Shown here: positions 21,426 to 30,495 of the stretch, in pieces
Numbering within the stretch: position 1 is the first letter of the stretch
Layout: each line of letters starts with the position of its first letter
From: Dyella marensis
GTDB lineage: Bacteria > Pseudomonadota > Gammaproteobacteria > Xanthomonadales > Rhodanobacteraceae
NCBI RefSeq assembly: GCF_900112865.1
Contig: NZ_FONH01000001.1
Location: forward strand, 496,001-560,000
Direction: 5' to 3'
DNA: 64,000 bases
Made by a program: the position numbers and the translations under genes
Notes under the pieces: model-generated
Databases searched by the model: none
Seen by the model: only the letters and a program-made list of their open reading frames with translations
What the model was told of the DNA's origin: nothing

Positions 21426-22459
21426 TGGCAGCGCTTCAGCTGGTAACAGGCGACGTTGCGATTGTGTTCTTCCAGCGTGCTGGAGAACACATGGCTGCCG
21501 TCGCCGCGCGCCACGAAGTACAGCTCGCTGCCGCCGGACGGATGCAGCGCCGCTTCCAGTGCGGGCTTGCCGGGCAGCGCGATCGGCGTCGGCGGCAGGC
21601 CGGCGCGGGTGTAGGTGTTGTACGGCGTGTCGGTGGTGAGATCGCTGCGATGGATATTGCCGGCATAGCTCTCGCCCATGCCGTAGATCACGGTGGGATC
21701 GGTCTGCAGCAGCATATGCGTACGCAGGCGGCGCACGAACACGCCGGCGATGCGCGGACGCTCGTCAGCGCGCCCGGTTTCCTTCTCCACGATGGAGGCG
21801 AGGATCAGCGCCTCGTACGGCGAGGCCAGCGGCAGGTCCTTGTCGCGCTGTGCCCACAGCGCGTCGAGCGTCTTGCTCATCGCGGCATGGGCGCGCTTGA
21901 GGATGTCCAGGTCGCTGTCGCCCTTCACGTAGGCGTAGGTCTCGGGCAGGAAGCGGCCTTCCGGCGCTTCGCCGGCCGCGCCGAGCTTGTCCATCAGCTG
22001 CGCCTCGTCCAGCGCGGCGCTGTCCTGGCGCAGCTTGTCGGCCTTGCCCAGGGCCTGGCGCAATTCGCGGAAGCTCCAGCCGTCGACGATGGTGAAGTTG
22101 CGCTGCATGACCTTGCCCGCGGCCATGTTGGACAGCAGGTCGCGCGGCGTCATGCCGGCGCTGAGCGCGTATTCGCCGGCATGCAGGCGGCCGGCCACGC
22201 GCAGTTGCTCGGCCAGCAGGCGCCAGTACAGCGGATGCGCGGCGGTGATGCCCTGCGCGCGCAGCTGGGCGACGATTTCCTTCAGGCTGCTGCCGCGGCC
22301 GACATCGATGCTCTGCCCTTGCGCCTGCACGTTCAGCGGCGCCTCGCTGAAGCTCGAGAACTCGCGCCAGCCGTAGGCGAGCGCGCCGGCGAGCGCCAGC
22401 AGCAGCAGGAGAACCAGGCCGCGCGCCAGCGCGCGGCCCTTGGTCTTGCGTCGACTCAT
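21422..22459 (-). CDS. mltG: Endolytic murein transglycosylase MltG (YceG)
   Basis: MltG (345 aa) is an inner-membrane lytic transglycosylase that cuts nascent glycan strands and sets their length. The N-terminus is cytoplasmic and basic (MSRRKTKGRALARG), followed by one membrane helix (about 13-30), a LysM-like region, and the YceG catalytic domain with the signature ASIVEKETGRADERP starting at residue 221 (catalytic Glu within it) and LLQTDPTVIYGMG. The start overlaps the pabC stop by four bases. Confidence 0.95.
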   Translation of the reverse strand: MSRRKTKGRALARGLVLLLLLALAGALAYGWREFSSFSEAPLNVQAQGQSIDVGRGSSLKEIVAQLRAQGITAAHPLYWRLLAEQLRVAGRLHAGEYALSAGMTPRDLLSNMAAGKVMQRNFTIVDGWSFRELRQALGKADKLRQDSAALDEAQLMDKLGAAGEAPEGRFLPETYAYVKGDSDLDILKRAHAAMSKTLDALWAQRDKDLPLASPYEALILASIVEKETGRADERPRIAGVFVRRLRTHMLLQTDPTVIYGMGESYAGNIHRSDLTTDTPYNTYTRAGLPPTPIALPGKPALEAALHPSGGSELYFVARGDGSHVFSSTLEEHNRNVACYQLKRCQ

Positions 22460-23274
22460 ATGTGCTCCGTCGGAAAGCCCAGCCCGCGCCAGTGCGACTG
22501 CAAGTCGCGGGTGACCGGTCCGGGAACATACACGGTCTCGGCCATGCTTCGCACCGGCACGATGCCGCGGACGCTGGAACTGAGGAACAGCTCGCTGGCG
22601 TGCGCCAGTTCGCCCAGGGCCAGGTCGCGCACTTCGGCATCCCGCGTGGCCAGCACTTGCGCGCGCGCCACGCCGGCGACGCCGCAGCGCTCCAGCGAGG
22701 GCGTCACCAGGCGGCCGCCGATCACCGCGAACAGGTTGGCCATGGTGGTGCAGACGACGCGGCCGGCGGCATCGAGCAGCACGCCGTCGGCGATGGACGG
22801 ATCGTCCCACTCCGCGCGCGCCAGCACCTGCTCCAGCCGGTTGAGATGTTTCATGCCCGCCAGCAGCGGCTGCTCGGCGAGACGCAGCCGGCACAGGCGC
22901 AGGCGCACGCCCTCGCCGCTGTACGGCGCGGGCGCCGGGAAAGCGGCGACGATGCGCGTGGGCTGCGGCGACGCGGGCATGGCATAGCCGCGCTCGCCCA
23001 CGCCGCGGGTCAGGGTGATGCGCACCACGGCATCCGCCAGGCCGCTCGATACGGCAGCGGCTTCGCGCGCGAGCAGCGCTTCGTCCGGCATCGGCAGGCG
23101 CAGGCGTACGCAGCTCTCGCGCAGGCGCTGCATGTGCCGCGGCCACAGCGGCGCGGCGGCGCCGACCAAGCGGATCGTTTCAAACAGGCCGTCGCCATAG
23201 GCCAGCCCGCGGTCCAGCGGCGACAGCGCACCCGCCGCCATGCCGTCGACCAGCAGGCGCGCCGGGGGCGGCAT
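22456..23274 (-). CDS. pabC: Aminodeoxychorismate lyase
   Basis: PabC (272 aa) is a PLP enzyme that splits 4-amino-4-deoxychorismate into p-aminobenzoate and pyruvate for folate synthesis. The fold-type IV pattern is present: DRGLAYGDGLFETIR near the start, the MKHLNRLEQVLA segment with the PLP lysine, and the LLDAAGRVVCTTMANLF block. It overlaps pabB by one codon (ATGA type) and mltG by four bases. Family D-amino-acid aminotransferases look similar, but the pabB neighbour supports PabC. Confidence 0.93.
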   Translation of the reverse strand: MPPPARLLVDGMAAGALSPLDRGLAYGDGLFETIRLVGAAAPLWPRHMQRLRESCVRLRLPMPDEALLAREAAAVSSGLADAVVRITLTRGVGERGYAMPASPQPTRIVAAFPAPAPYSGEGVRLRLCRLRLAEQPLLAGMKHLNRLEQVLARAEWDDPSIADGVLLDAAGRVVCTTMANLFAVIGGRLVTPSLERCGVAGVARAQVLATRDAEVRDLALGELAHASELFLSSSVRGIVPVRSMAETVYVPGPVTRDLQSHWRGLGFPTEHI

Positions 23275-24623
23275 CAGTCCGCCACGCCCAGCGCGCGCAG
23301 CAGGCCGCGTGCCTTGGCGCGCGTCTCGTCCAGCTCCTTCTCCGCCACCGAGTCGGCCACGATGCCGGCGCCCGCGCGCAGGCTCACCTGCGTGCCGGCG
23401 AGGGTGAGCGTGCGGATCAGGATGTTGAGGTCCAGGTCGCCGTTGCGGTCCAGGTAACCCAGCGCGCCGGTGTAGGCGCCGCGCGGGGCGTCTTCCAGTG
23501 CATGGATGATCTCCATGCAGCGCACCTTGGGGCAGCCGGTGATGGTGCCGCCGGGGAAGGTCGCGGCGATCACCTGCCCCGGCGTCACGCCGGGCCGCAG
23601 CTTGCCGCGCACGTTGGACACGATGTGGTGCACGTGCGCATAGCTCTCCACCACCATCAGCTCGTCGACCTGCACGCTGCCCGGCACGCAGACGCGGCCG
23701 AGATCATTGCGCTCCAGGTCGATCAGCATCACGTGCTCGGCACGCTCCTTCGGATGCGTGCGCAATTCGCGGATGCGCGCCAGCTCGTCGTCCGCCGGCG
23801 TGCGTGGACGCGTGCCGGCGATCGGGCGCGTCTGCGCCACGCCGCCGCGCGCCTCGACCAGGCGCTCGGGCGAGGAACTCACCACCGCCCAGTCCGGCTG
23901 CTGCAGCAGGCCGGCGAATGGCGCCGGATTGGCCATGCGCAACGAGGCGTACAGCGAAGCCGGCGTCGGCGCGTCGGCGAAGCGCGCGCGCCAGGCGCGC
24001 GACAGGTTCACCTGGAAGATATCGCCCGCATGCAGATGCTCGTGGATGCGCGCCACGCCATCGCGGAAAAGTTGCGGATCGTCTTCGTCGCGTTCGAGCG
24101 GCGCCGGCAGCGGCGCGATCGGCGGCTGCGCCTCGAGGTCGGCCGCCATCTGCTCGAGCAGGTCTTCGCAGCCCGGTTCGGCGATCAACACGGTGCGCTC
24201 GCGTTCGTGATCGACGATCGCCGCCGCGGGGCAGCGCAGTGCGAGCGCCACCGGCAGCACCTCGTGCGGCGCCAGGCGCAGGCGCGGCTCGATCTCGCCG
24301 GCCAGTTCATAGGCCAGGAACAGCACCCAGCCGCCGTGGAACGGCAGGCCGTCGTCCGCGTCGCGCGGCAGGCGCTCGGCCTGCCAGGCGGCATCCAGCG
24401 CATGCAGGAAACCACCCGCGTGCTCGGCACCCTGCCCGTCCAGCACGCGGCCGTCGGCGTGCAGGGTCAGGCGGTCGCGCGGGAACGCGAACAACAGGTC
24501 GAAGCGCGCCTGCGGGGTGCCGCGCACCACGCTCTGCAGCAGGCAGGGATAGCGCTCGGGAAATGCAGCGGCCGGCGCGAGCAGGTCGCGCCGGCCGTGC
24601 AGGGTGCGGCGGATGGACGTCAC
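23274..24623 (-). CDS. pabB: Aminodeoxychorismate synthase component I
   Basis: PabB (449 aa) converts chorismate to 4-amino-4-deoxychorismate with a glutaminase partner. The chorismate-binding domain is intact (NPAPFAGLL, SSSPERLVEARGG, HPKERAEHVMLIDLERNDLG, GTITGCPKVRCMEII, GALGYLDRNGDLDLNILIRT). The motif that reads PIKGT in E. coli PabB is PIAGT here, with Ala at residue 269, as in anthranilate synthase TrpE. The neighbouring pabC argues for PabB. The start is GTG (24623-24621), eight bases after the fabF stop. No glutaminase gene is in the window. Confidence 0.9.
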   Translation of the reverse strand: MTSIRRTLHGRRDLLAPAAAFPERYPCLLQSVVRGTPQARFDLLFAFPRDRLTLHADGRVLDGQGAEHAGGFLHALDAAWQAERLPRDADDGLPFHGGWVLFLAYELAGEIEPRLRLAPHEVLPVALALRCPAAAIVDHERERTVLIAEPGCEDLLEQMAADLEAQPPIAPLPAPLERDEDDPQLFRDGVARIHEHLHAGDIFQVNLSRAWRARFADAPTPASLYASLRMANPAPFAGLLQQPDWAVVSSSPERLVEARGGVAQTRPIAGTRPRTPADDELARIRELRTHPKERAEHVMLIDLERNDLGRVCVPGSVQVDELMVVESYAHVHHIVSNVRGKLRPGVTPGQVIAATFPGGTITGCPKVRCMEIIHALEDAPRGAYTGALGYLDRNGDLDLNILIRTLTLAGTQVSLRAGAGIVADSVAEKELDETRAKARGLLRALGVAD

Positions 24624-24630
24624 GCGCCGG

Positions 24631-25869
24631 TCAGAGGCGGCGGAACGCCAGCGTGCCGTTGGTGCCGCCGAAGCCGAAGGAGTTGGACAGGACCACGTCG
24701 AGCTTCGCCTCGCGCGCGATGTTCGGCACGAAGTCGAGATCGCAGCCTTCGCCCGGCTCGTCCAGGTTGACGGTCGGCGGCAGCACCTGGTCGCGCAGCG
24801 CCAGGATCGAGAAGATCGCCTCCACGCCGCCCGCGGCGCCCAGCAGATGACCGGTGACCGACTTGGTCGAGCTCATCGCCAGCTTGTAGGCGTGCTCGCC
24901 GAACACCTTCTTCGCGGCCAGCACTTCGCCCAGGTCGCCCAGCGGCGTCGAGGTGCCGTGCGCGTTGACGTACTGCACGTCGCCCGGGTTGAGGCCGGCG
25001 TCCTTCAGCGTGTTGTCCATGCAGCGCGCCGCACCCTCGCCGCCCTCGCTGGGCGCGGTGATGTGGTAGGCGTCGCCGCTCATGCCGAAGCCGACCAGCT
25101 CGGCGTAGATCTTCGCGCCGCGCGCCTTGGCATGTTCGTACTCTTCCAGCACCAGCACGCCGGCACCGTCGGACAGCACGAAGCCGTCGCGGTCCTTGTC
25201 CCACGGACGGCTGGCCTTGGTCGGCTCGTCGTTGCGGGTGGACATGGCCTTGGCCGAGCAGAAGCCGGCCATCGCCGTGCCGGTGGTGGCGAACTCGGCG
25301 CCGCCGGCGATCATCGCGTCGGCATCGCCGTACTGGATCATGCGCGCGGCCAGGCCGATGTTGTGGGTGGCCGTGGTGCACGCGGTCACGCAGGCGATGT
25401 TCGGGCCCTTCAGGCCGTACATGATCGACAGGTGGCCGGAGACCATGTTGATGATCGAGCTGGGCACGAAGAACGGCGACACGCGGCGCGGGCCCTTCTC
25501 ATGCAGCTCGATCGAGGTGTGCTCGATGGTATGCAGGCCGCCGATGCCGGCGGCGACCGCCACGCCGATGCGCGGCGCGTTGGCTTCCGTCACTTCCAGC
25601 CCGGAATCGCGCAGGGCCTGCGTGCCCGCGGCGATGCCGTAGTGGATGAAGGGATCCATCTTCTTGATGTCTTTCGGTGCGATCCACTGCGCCGGATCGA
25701 AGTCACGCACTTGGCCGGCGATGCGCGTGGCGTAGTTCGTGGCGTCGAAATGGGTCACCTCCCCGATGCCGCTCACGCCCTTGAGGACATTGTCCCAGGC
25801 CGTGGCGATATCGTTGCCGACCGGCGAAATGATGCCGAGGCCGGTAACCACCACACGTCGTTTGCTCAT
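24631..25869 (-). CDS. fabF: 3-oxoacyl-ACP synthase II
   Basis: FabF (412 aa) elongates acyl-ACP by condensation with malonyl-ACP. The active-site Cys is Cys164 (VTACTTATH), and the two catalytic histidines lie in [12 protein letters not shown] and GHLLGAAGG. Length and motifs match E. coli FabF (413 aa). It follows acpP after a 217-bp gap with a terminator-like hairpin, and precedes pabB directly. Confidence 0.97.
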   Translation of the reverse strand: MSKRRVVVTGLGIISPVGNDIATAWDNVLKGVSGIGEVTHFDATNYATRIAGQVRDFDPAQWIAPKDIKKMDPFIHYGIAAGTQALRDSGLEVTEANAPRIGVAVAAGIGGLHTIEHTSIELHEKGPRRVSPFFVPSSIINMVSGHLSIMYGLKGPNIACVTACTTATHNIGLAARMIQYGDADAMIAGGAEFATTGTAMAGFCSAKAMSTRNDEPTKASRPWDKDRDGFVLSDGAGVLVLEEYEHAKARGAKIYAELVGFGMSGDAYHITAPSEGGEGAARCMDNTLKDAGLNPGDVQYVNAHGTSTPLGDLGEVLAAKKVFGEHAYKLAMSSTKSVTGHLLGAAGGVEAIFSILALRDQVLPPTVNLDEPGEGCDLDFVPNIAREAKLDVVLSNSFGFGGTNGTLAFRRL

Positions 25870-26005
25870 GCTGATCTTCCTTCATGGTTCCGTGTGCCTG
25901 CCGCAAGGGCAGCCATCCCGCGGAAGCCGCGTGGATGCCGTCCCTCGCCCTATGGTGCGCGAGACGCGAACCATACGGGTTAGGACGTTGCAAAATGCAG
26001 AAACG

Positions 26006-26028
26006 AAAACTGCGCCAATGTGGCGCAG
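26006..26028 (-). terminator. Hairpin with T-rich tail between acpP and fabF
   Basis: A perfect 8-bp stem, ctgcgcca (26010-26017) with tggcgcag (26021-26028), has a 3-nt loop and TTTTCGTTT after it on the minus strand. It lies about 60 nt downstream of the acpP stop, fitting a partial terminator that would keep acpP messages more abundant than fabF. Confidence 0.6.
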
Positions 26029-26086
26029 CTTTCTGGTGTCGCGTCGTGAGGCGGGCAGCGCATGTGGCGCCGGCCGCCGCGCACGA

Positions 26087-26326
26087 TCACTCCTTGGTGT
26101 GGGCCTTGATGTAGTCGACGGCCTGCTGCACCGTGGTGATCTTCTCGGCCTCTTCGTCCGGGATCTCGGTCTCGAACTCTTCCTCGAGCGCCATCACCAG
26201 TTCGACGGTGTCCAGCGAATCCGCGCCCAGATCGTCAACGAACGACGAGCTCGGCTGAACCTCATCTTCCTTCACGCCCAGCTGCTCAACAACGATCTTT
26301 TTGACGCGCTCTTCGATGGTGCTCAT
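26087..26326 (-). CDS. acpP: Acyl carrier protein
   Basis: ACP (79 aa) carries growing acyl chains on a phosphopantetheine arm attached to Ser37 in [12 protein letters not shown]. It is strongly acidic, with the usual N-terminus [17 protein letters not shown]. The ATG at 26326 has a good GGGAGG ribosome site about 10 bases upstream, better than that of its neighbours. The 399-bp gap to fabG and a -10-like TACAAT upstream suggest its own promoter. Confidence 0.98.
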   Translation of the reverse strand: MSTIEERVKKIVVEQLGVKEDEVQPSSSFVDDLGADSLDTVELVMALEEEFETEIPDEEAEKITTVQQAVDYIKAHTKE

Positions 26327-26362
26327 GTTGCCAATACCTCCCAAGGACAAAAATGCCGGCGG

Positions 26363-26368
26363 ATTGTA
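26363..26368 (-). promoter_or_regulatory. Possible -10 box of an acpP promoter
   Basis: TACAAT on the minus strand lies 37 bp before the acpP start. The -35 region (TGGCGG at 17-bp spacing) is a poor match, so the call is tentative. High ACP demand makes an extra promoter plausible. Confidence 0.4.
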
Positions 26369-26725
26369 GTGGCTAAGCCTTGCTCCCGCCACGGTCCACC
26401 AACGTTGGTAAGGCGCTGGCCCTGACGACCGGCGCGAAAGACCAATTGTCGCCTAAAAACGATCCGATGGCGACAACCCCGATGGCCCCCTTCCGGCAGG
26501 GTCGCCGCCCCGACCCTCCCGGACGAAACCGCGCCACGGGGCGGCCTGGCCGGCTGGACCGGGGCGCTTGCGGCGGCGGCCACGTGCGCTGCAACACATA
26601 CCCCGGCGGATGTTCCTGCACGCCTGGCGCAAGCTTTCGCGCAGCGCTGCCGGGCGCGCCGGCCGGAAACGAGGAGAGCCGCCCTGAGGCGGCTCCCGTT
26701 GCAGCGCCGATGACGACCGACCGCC
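26369..26725 (-). other. Non-coding gap between fabG and acpP with one hairpin
   Basis: Together with the acpP leader this makes a 399-bp gap. I find no gene with a credible start or family match on either strand. It holds an 8-bp stem-loop, gagccgcc (26676-26683) with ggcggctc (26688-26695), 31 bases after the fabG stop, without a real T tract. The remainder is GC-rich and unremarkable apart from the acpP promoter candidate. Confidence 0.5.
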
Positions 26726-27469
26726 TTACGGCATGTACATGCCGCCGTTGACGTGCAGCGTCTCGCCGGTGATGTACGCAGCCGCCGGCGAGGCCAGGAA
26801 GGCCACCGCCTTGGCGATGTCCTGCGCTTCGCCGAGACGGCCGAGCGCGATCTGCCCCAGCAGCGCCTGCTTCGATTCCTCCGGCAGCGCGCGCGTCATG
26901 TCGGTGTCGATGAAACCAGGCGCGACCACATTCACCGTGATGCCGCGGCTGCCGATCTCGCGCGCCAGCGACTTGGAGAACGCGATGATGCCGGCCTTCG
27001 CCGCCGCGTAGTTGGACTGGCCCGGATTGCCGGTCAGGCCGATGACCGAGGCGATCGACACGATGCGGCCCTTGCGCGCCTTCATCATGCCGCGCATCAC
27101 CGCCTTGGAGGCGCGGTAGACCGACGTGAGATTGGTGTCGAGGATGGCCTGCCAGTCCTCGTCGCGCATGCGCATCAGCAGTTGGTCGCGGGTGATGCCG
27201 GCGTTGTTGACCAGGATGGAGAGCGCGCCGACGTCCTTGCCAATCGCATCGACCAGCGCTTCGATCGCACCGGGCTCGGTGACGTTGAGCACGCGGCCCT
27301 GGCCGCCGTGCGGCGCCAGGCGTTCGCCGATCGCGGCGGCGCCGCTTTCGCTGGTGGCGGTGCCGATCACCGTGGCGCCCTGGGCGGCCAGTTCGTCGGC
27401 GATCGCCGCGCCGATGCCGCGGCTGGCGCCGGTGACGAGGGCGATTTCACCTTGCAGAGTCTTGCTCAT
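26726..27469 (-). CDS. fabG: 3-oxoacyl-ACP reductase
   Basis: FabG (247 aa) reduces 3-oxoacyl-ACP with NADPH. It is a classical short-chain dehydrogenase: TGASRGIG (13-20) binds the nucleotide, NNAG follows at 88-91, and the catalytic set is Ser141, Tyr154 and Lys158 (SNYAAAKAG). The start MSKTLQGEIALVTG is 55 bp after the fabD stop. Length equals that of E. coli FabG (244 aa) within a few residues. Confidence 0.97.
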   Translation of the reverse strand: MSKTLQGEIALVTGASRGIGAAIADELAAQGATVIGTATSESGAAAIGERLAPHGGQGRVLNVTEPGAIEALVDAIGKDVGALSILVNNAGITRDQLLMRMRDEDWQAILDTNLTSVYRASKAVMRGMMKARKGRIVSIASVIGLTGNPGQSNYAAAKAGIIAFSKSLAREIGSRGITVNVVAPGFIDTDMTRALPEESKQALLGQIALGRLGEAQDIAKAVAFLASPAAAYITGETLHVNGGMYMP

Positions 27470-27524
27470 CGTTGTGCTTCCTGAGGTCGATGTGATGAGT
27501 CGTGATGCGCTGTGTCGCGGCCGC

Positions 27525-28472
27525 TCAGGCCCACTCGGCGCGCACCGCGTCGAGCTCGGCCGGCGCACCGATGGCACGCGCGTCTAGGCTCTTGTCGATG
27601 CGCTTGATCAGGCCGGCCAGCACCTTGCCCGGGCCGCATTCGGCCACGCGGGTGGCGCCGCCGGCGGCCAGCGCCTGCACGCATTCGGTCCAGCGCACCG
27701 GCAGGTAGAGCTGGCGCTGCAGCGCGCCGCGGATGTCCTCGATCTTGGCGTAGGCGCGCGCCTCGGCGTTCTGGATCACCGGAATGGAAGGCTGCTGCCA
27801 GTTCAACGTGGCCATGCGCTCGCCGAGCCTGTCCGCCGCCTCGCTCATCAGCGCGCAATGCGAAGGCACCGATACGGCGAGCTTGATCGCCTTCTTCACG
27901 CCCAGTTCCGCCAGCCGCGCCAGCGCGCGGTCGACTGCCTCGGCATGGCCGGCGATCACCAGCTGGCCCGGCGAATTGAAGTTGGCCGGCGACACCACCT
28001 GGCCCTGCGCGACTTCCGCGCACACGGCGGCGATCTGCGCGTCGTCGCCGCCCAGGATGGCGGCCATCGCGCCCACGCCGGCGGGCACCGCGGCCTGCAT
28101 CAGGCGGCCGCGCTCGGCGACCAGGGCGGCCGCATCGTGCAGCGACAGCGCGTCGGCGCAGACCAGCGCGCTGTACTCGCCCAGGCTATGGCCGGACAGC
28201 TGCGCCGGCAGCGCGCCGCCCAGCTTCCGCCACACGCGCCACGTCGCCACGCTGGCGGCCAGCAGCGCGGGCTGGGTGTTCTCGGTGCGGTTCAGCGCGT
28301 CTTCCGGCCCCTGCTGGCTGAGCGCCCACAGGTCGACGCCGGCACCCTGCGAGGCCTCGTCGAAAGCGGCCTGCACCTCGGCATGGGCGGCGGCCAGTTC
28401 CGCCAGCATGCCCACGGATTGCGAGCCCTGGCCGGGAAAGACGAATGCGAGCGAAGCGGCGTGCTGAGTCAT
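27525..28472 (-). CDS. fabD: Malonyl-CoA:ACP transacylase
   Basis: FabD (315 aa) loads malonyl groups onto ACP. The GQGSQ motif (14-18) and the active-site GHSLGEYSA with Ser96 are intact, and the later VPSHCALM segment supplies the catalytic His. The ATG at 28472 is chosen because the family starts just before the AFVFPGQGSQ strand; longer in-frame extensions have no similarity. It follows fabH after a 139-bp gap with a hairpin. Confidence 0.97.
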   Translation of the reverse strand: MTQHAASLAFVFPGQGSQSVGMLAELAAAHAEVQAAFDEASQGAGVDLWALSQQGPEDALNRTENTQPALLAASVATWRVWRKLGGALPAQLSGHSLGEYSALVCADALSLHDAAALVAERGRLMQAAVPAGVGAMAAILGGDDAQIAAVCAEVAQGQVVSPANFNSPGQLVIAGHAEAVDRALARLAELGVKKAIKLAVSVPSHCALMSEAADRLGERMATLNWQQPSIPVIQNAEARAYAKIEDIRGALQRQLYLPVRWTECVQALAAGGATRVAECGPGKVLAGLIKRIDKSLDARAIGAPAELDAVRAEWA

Positions 28473-28566
28473 GCAGGCGGGAATTCCATCGAGGAAAAGC
28501 GGAATGGTGCCAGCAACGCGGGCCATGCGCAGCCGTATTCGCGTCGACGGCACCTGCGCAAACGAA

Positions 28567-28588
28567 CATGCCGCCCGAAGGCGGCATG
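28567..28588 (-). terminator. UUCG-capped hairpin between fabH and fabD
   Basis: A 9-bp stem, catgccgcc (28567-28575) with ggcggcatg (28580-28588), is closed on the minus strand by a TTCG tetraloop, one of the most stable RNA loops. The tail TTCGTTTG is only moderately T-rich, so it may be a weak terminator or a processing or stability element. Confidence 0.45.
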
Positions 28589-28611
28589 GCGTTTGAAACG
28601 TCAGGCGAGGC

Positions 28612-29589
28612 TCAGTAGCGCAGCAGCGCCGAGGCCCAGGTGAAGCCGCCGCCGAACGCCTCCAGCAGCAGGTTCTGGCCACGCTGCACCTTGCCCGAGC
28701 GCACCGCGTAGTCCAGCGCCAGCGGCACCGAGCCGGCCGAGGTGTTGGCGTGCTTGTCGACCGTGACGATGACCTTGTCCATCGGCATGGACAGGCGCTT
28801 GGCGGTGGCTTCGATGATGCGCAGGTTGGCCTGGTGCGGGATCAGCCAGTCCAGCTGGTCGGCGTGCATGCCGGCGGCAGTGAGGGTTTCCTCGACCAGC
28901 GCGTCCAGCGTCTTCACCGCGACCTTGAACACTTCGCGGCCGGCCATGCGCACGAGCACGCCATGGTTCTTCTCGTTGTCCTTGAAGCCGACCGACACGC
29001 CGACCGGGTTGTACAGCAGTTCCTTGTGGCCGCCGTCGGCATGCAGGCAGGTGGCGTAGATGCCGGGCTCCGAGGAAGCCTCCAGCACCACGGCGCCGGC
29101 GCCGTCGCCGAACAGCACGCAGGTGGTGCGGTCGTCCCAGTCCAGCATGCGAGTCAGCGTCTCCGCGCCGATCACCAGCACTTTCTTGGACTGGCCGCTG
29201 CGGATGAACTTGTCGGCCACGCCCAGCGCGTAGACGAAGCCCGAGCAGGCCGCGTTGACGTCGAATGCCGCGCAGCCGTTGGCGCCCAGGCGGTGCTGCA
29301 CCAGGCAGGCGGTGGACGGGAAGATGATGTCGGGCGTGGTGGTGCCCATCACGATCAGGTCGAGCTCGGAGGCCTTCACGCCGGCCGCTTCCAGCGCGCG
29401 CTGCGCCGCCTGGGTGGCCAGGTCGCCGGTGGTCTCGCCGTCGGCGGCGATATGGCGCTGGCGGATGCCGGTGCGCTCGCGGATCCATTCGTCGCTGGTA
29501 TCGACGAACTTCTCCAGGTCGGCATTGGTGACGACGCGCTCCGGCAGCGCGCTGCCGGTGGCGATGATGCGGGAATAGATCTGGGCCAT
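28612..29589 (-). CDS. fabH: 3-oxoacyl-ACP synthase III
   Basis: FabH (325 aa) starts fatty acid synthesis by condensing acyl-CoA with malonyl-ACP. The catalytic triad is visible: Cys115 in NAACSGFVYALG, His in IPHQANLRI and Asn in KHANTSAGSVP. The start is MAQIYSRIIATGSALPE; upstream in-frame residues are not family-like. Between this gene and rpmF there is no plsX, which sits there in E. coli. Confidence 0.97.
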   Translation of the reverse strand: MAQIYSRIIATGSALPERVVTNADLEKFVDTSDEWIRERTGIRQRHIAADGETTGDLATQAAQRALEAAGVKASELDLIVMGTTTPDIIFPSTACLVQHRLGANGCAAFDVNAACSGFVYALGVADKFIRSGQSKKVLVIGAETLTRMLDWDDRTTCVLFGDGAGAVVLEASSEPGIYATCLHADGGHKELLYNPVGVSVGFKDNEKNHGVLVRMAGREVFKVAVKTLDALVEETLTAAGMHADQLDWLIPHQANLRIIEATAKRLSMPMDKVIVTVDKHANTSAGSVPLALDYAVRSGKVQRGQNLLLEAFGGGFTWASALLRY

Positions 29590-29687
29590 GGACTGTCCGT
29601 CGGCGGATACGGCGCGCGACGTCACCCAGGCCTGGGAGAACGTCCGCACCGAGACCGCAAAGTTACGTTCGTGAGCGCCTAAACGCA

Positions 29688-29711
29688 AAGCGGCGCGTCA
29701 CCGCGCCGCTT
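29688..29711 (-). other. Strong stem-loop between rpmF and fabH
   Basis: A 10-bp GC-rich stem, aagcggcgcg (29688-29697) with cgcgccgctt (29702-29711), has a 4-nt loop. The minus-strand tail (TTTGCGTTTAG) is poor in T, so it may act as a weak terminator or as an RNA processing or stability element between rpmF and fabH. Confidence 0.4.
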
Positions 29712-29755
29712 CGTGGAAGCGAATCCTCGCGAGGGGCAAACCCTCGCGCGAACGC

Positions 29756-29950
29756 TCAGTCCTCTTCGACCACCGAGGTGTTGGTGTCGATGACCTTCTT
29801 GCCGCGGTAGTAGCCATCCTTGGTGACGTGGTGGCGGCGATGCACTTCGCCACTGGTCGGATCGGTGGCCAGCTGCACGGTCTTCAGCGCATCGTGCGAA
29901 CGACGCATGCCGCGGGTGGACGGGGTTTTGCGGCTCTTGGCAACGGCCAT
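29756..29950 (-). CDS. rpmF: 50S ribosomal protein L32
   Basis: L32 (64 aa) is a small basic protein of the large ribosomal subunit. The N-terminus [20 protein letters not shown] is the family signature. The zinc-ribbon cysteines found in some L32 proteins are absent, so this is the Cys-free type. It follows yceD by 20 bp, the conserved yceD-rpmF pair. Confidence 0.97.
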   Translation of the reverse strand: MAVAKSRKTPSTRGMRRSHDALKTVQLATDPTSGEVHRRHHVTKDGYYRGKKVIDTNTSVVEED

Positions 29951-29970
29951 GGCGAGTCTCCAGCTAAGCG

Positions 29971-30486
29971 TTATTTCTTGAGTTCGCGCAGGATCGCGAA
30001 CGGGTTGTCGGAACGTCCCTCGCCCGAATCCGCTTCGGGCGATGGGGGCACTACATCGTCGGGCAGCGTGCTGTCCGGATTGACCGGGACCAGCGGCAGC
30101 GCCAACAGCAATTCGTCTTCGATCACGTCCGCGAGGGCCAGCTTGCCGTCCTCGGCGACCAGGAGCGGCTCGCTGCCCGGGGGCAAGGCTGCTTCTTCGC
30201 GCTCGAAACGGATCAGGCCGAGCCGGGTGTCGACGTGCACGGGGAGCACGAACGGCTCCAGCGAACGTTGACAGATCACCGTGAGCGGCGCTTCGACGCG
30301 TACGTCGAGGTACGCGTTGTCGAACCCGTCACGACCGAAATCCAGCTCGAACCGGACCTCGCCTTCGGTACCGGCGAGGGCTTCGCTCAGGCGCCGCATG
30401 GCGGCGATGGGCAAGGCTCCCTGGAACGAACGCCGCGCCGAGACCATGCGCCAAGCGTCCACGGACTCTGGCAGTGTCACGGACAT
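29971..30486 (-). CDS. yceD: YceD (DUF177) family protein, 23S rRNA accumulation
   Basis: A 171-aa DUF177 protein. In E. coli, YceD is linked to 23S rRNA accumulation and its gene is co-transcribed with rpmF. Recognisable segments are [14 protein letters not shown] near the start and the central [15 protein letters not shown] block. The ATG at 30486 is kept because the DAWRMV region is conserved; it lies only about 3 nt from the predicted transcription start, so the message looks nearly leaderless. It is the first gene of the rpmF-fab run. Confidence 0.9.
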   Translation of the reverse strand: MSVTLPESVDAWRMVSARRSFQGALPIAAMRRLSEALAGTEGEVRFELDFGRDGFDNAYLDVRVEAPLTVICQRSLEPFVLPVHVDTRLGLIRFEREEAALPPGSEPLLVAEDGKLALADVIEDELLLALPLVPVNPDSTLPDDVVPPSPEADSGEGRSDNPFAILRELKK

Positions 30487-30495
30487 AATCGAGAA

